DNA of 64,000 bases from Vulcanisaeta thermophila (lineage in GTDB: Archaea; Thermoproteota; Thermoprotei; Thermoproteales; Thermocladiaceae). Of this stretch, positions 63,094 through 64,000 are shown piece after piece. Made by a program: the position numbers and the translations under genes. The notes under the pieces are model-generated. The model had not been told where the DNA came from. It saw only the letters and a program-made list of their open reading frames with translations, and did not search any database. The stretch is taken from positions 537,177-601,176 of the forward strand of contig NZ_BCLI01000001.1 in assembly GCF_001748385.1 (NCBI RefSeq). Reading direction: 5' to 3'. Position 1 is the stretch's first letter; each line of letters begins with the position of its first letter.

Positions 63094-64000
63094 GTTCCTA
63101 ATAGTAGAACACGTAATCAAGACATACCTTGCTCGTAGAAGAACAATAGTCGACGTTTTACTAAGAAGAAAAATACCACTAATATACGCCGTAAACGACG
63201 TATCCCTAACGCTAGACCGCGGAAAAACCCTAGTCCTGCTCGGCGAAAGTGGCTCAGGAAAAACAACCCTAGGGAGATTAATAGTCGGATTAGAAAAACC
63301 GGATTCAGGAAAAATAATAATCGACGGTGAGGAAGTAATATACGTAGGTAGTAAGGAATACCAAAAAAGCAAACTTAGGGGAAAACTCCAAATGGTATTT
63401 CAAGACCCATCATCATCACTAGACCCATTCATGACAATAAAGGACATAATAACGGAACCATTAGCAAAACTAGGTGTATCTAAGCACGAAGCATTAAGAA
63501 ATGCCATAGAAACGCTCGAACGTGTAGGACTGGACAAATCATACTTAAATAAAAAACCAAGTGAACTATCAGGTGGACAAAAACAAAGAATCGCAATCGC
63601 AAGAGCCATAATAACAAACCCAGAACTCGTGGTCCTCGACGAACCCACATCATCACTAGACGCCTCAATACAAGCACAAATACTAAACCTCCTCGTCAAA
63701 CTACAAAAAGAACTAAACCTAACATATGTGTTAATAACCCATGATGCCAGAGTGGCAAAATTCATGGCCGACTACATAGCCATCATGTACCTAGGCAAGA
63801 TAGTAGAGACCGGAACCGCAGACGACATACTCAACGAACCACTACACCCATACACCCAAGCCCTCCTCTCAGCAATCCCCACAATAGGCATGCAGGAAAC
63901 ACCAAAAGTAATAAGTGGAGAACCACCAAGTGCCACAAACCCACCCAAAGGATGCCCATTCTGGCCCAGATGCCCATATGCAACCAATACGTGCAAAACC
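63086..64000 (+). CDS. ABC transporter ATPase (DppF/OppF-type), 3' partial
   Basis: A frame of 305 codons that is open to the right edge. Walker A GESGSGKTT, signature SGGQKQRIAIA, Walker B VVLDEPTSSLD, and a C-terminal GCPFWPRCPYATNTC as in the first ATPase. It completes a five-gene dipeptide-type importer. The ATG at 63086 overlaps the previous gene by 8 bases. The stop codon lies outside the window. Confidence 0.9.
   Translation, partial: MSEFLIVEHVIKTYLARRRTIVDVLLRRKIPLIYAVNDVSLTLDRGKTLVLLGESGSGKTTLGRLIVGLEKPDSGKIIIDGEEVIYVGSKEYQKSKLRGKLQMVFQDPSSSLDPFMTIKDIITEPLAKLGVSKHEALRNAIETLERVGLDKSYLNKKPSELSGGQKQRIAIARAIITNPELVVLDEPTSSLDASIQAQILNLLVKLQKELNLTYVLITHDARVAKFMADYIAIMYLGKIVETGTADDILNEPLHPYTQALLSAIPTIGMQETPKVISGEPPSATNPPKGCPFWPRCPYATNTCKT

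Overview
The window looks like chromosomal DNA of a hyperthermophilic, acid-adapted crenarchaeon of the Thermoproteales, close to Vulcanisaeta or Caldivirga. The reasons are many leaderless genes with a TATA-like box about 26 bases before the start codon, the archaeal ribosomal protein eL38, an ether-lipid gene pair, a two-part archaeal lipoate ligase, a CydA-CydA' oxygen reductase without CydB, and CCA-encoding tRNAs. No rRNA, CRISPR array or intact insertion sequence was seen.

Layout. 0-16 kb: mostly metabolism (FAH enzyme, acetoacetate decarboxylase-like protein, MTA phosphorylase, GH31 glucosidase, amino acid permease, ferritin-like protein, CoA-disulfide-reductase-like flavoprotein, CydA/CydA', flippase-like protein, class III aminotransferase). 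16-19 kb: cysteine synthase behind a possible Cys-rich leader peptide, a small structured RNA candidate, an EVE-domain protein, and an overlapping Panacea-like/PIN toxin-antitoxin candidate. 19-24 kb: DUF996 membrane protein, tRNA-Arg, eL38, geranylgeranyl reductase, polyprenyl diphosphate synthase, RHH protein, tRNA-Ser.

24-33 kb is a lipoyl-dependent 2-oxoacid (or acetoin) dehydrogenase island. It holds an E2 acyltransferase fused to an OsmC peroxidase domain, LplB and LplA that would charge its lipoyl domain, separate E1 alpha and beta genes, a second E1 as an alpha-beta fusion, and two AcoX/NAD-kinase-like proteins. E3 is not in the window. The E2-OsmC protein is the most interesting find, because OsmC/Ohr peroxidases are known to take electrons from protein-bound lipoyl groups.

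33-48.5 kb mixes intact genes (MBL hydrolase, dipeptidase, MFS, HAD, YkgJ-like protein, nuclease-like protein, FAD oxidoreductase, DUF996 copies, Trp-heptad coiled-coil nuclease) with fossils: a retropepsin-like locus, a tRNA-Arg half, an amino acid permease with in-frame stops, a frameshifted HEPN/MNT pair, an acetyl-CoA synthetase start and a shikimate kinase. Several breaks are explained by one missing base in a G/C run, so decay and sequencing error must both be considered.

48.5-54 kb: a Bat-type regulator beside a CoA-transferase/DRE-TIM enzyme pair and an MFS transporter. 54-55.3 kb is gene-free but rich in RNA-like structure and inverted repeats and ends in initiator tRNA-Met. 56-64 kb: an M29-like/DUF917 pair divergent from a dipeptide-type ABC transporter whose last ATPase gene runs off the window.
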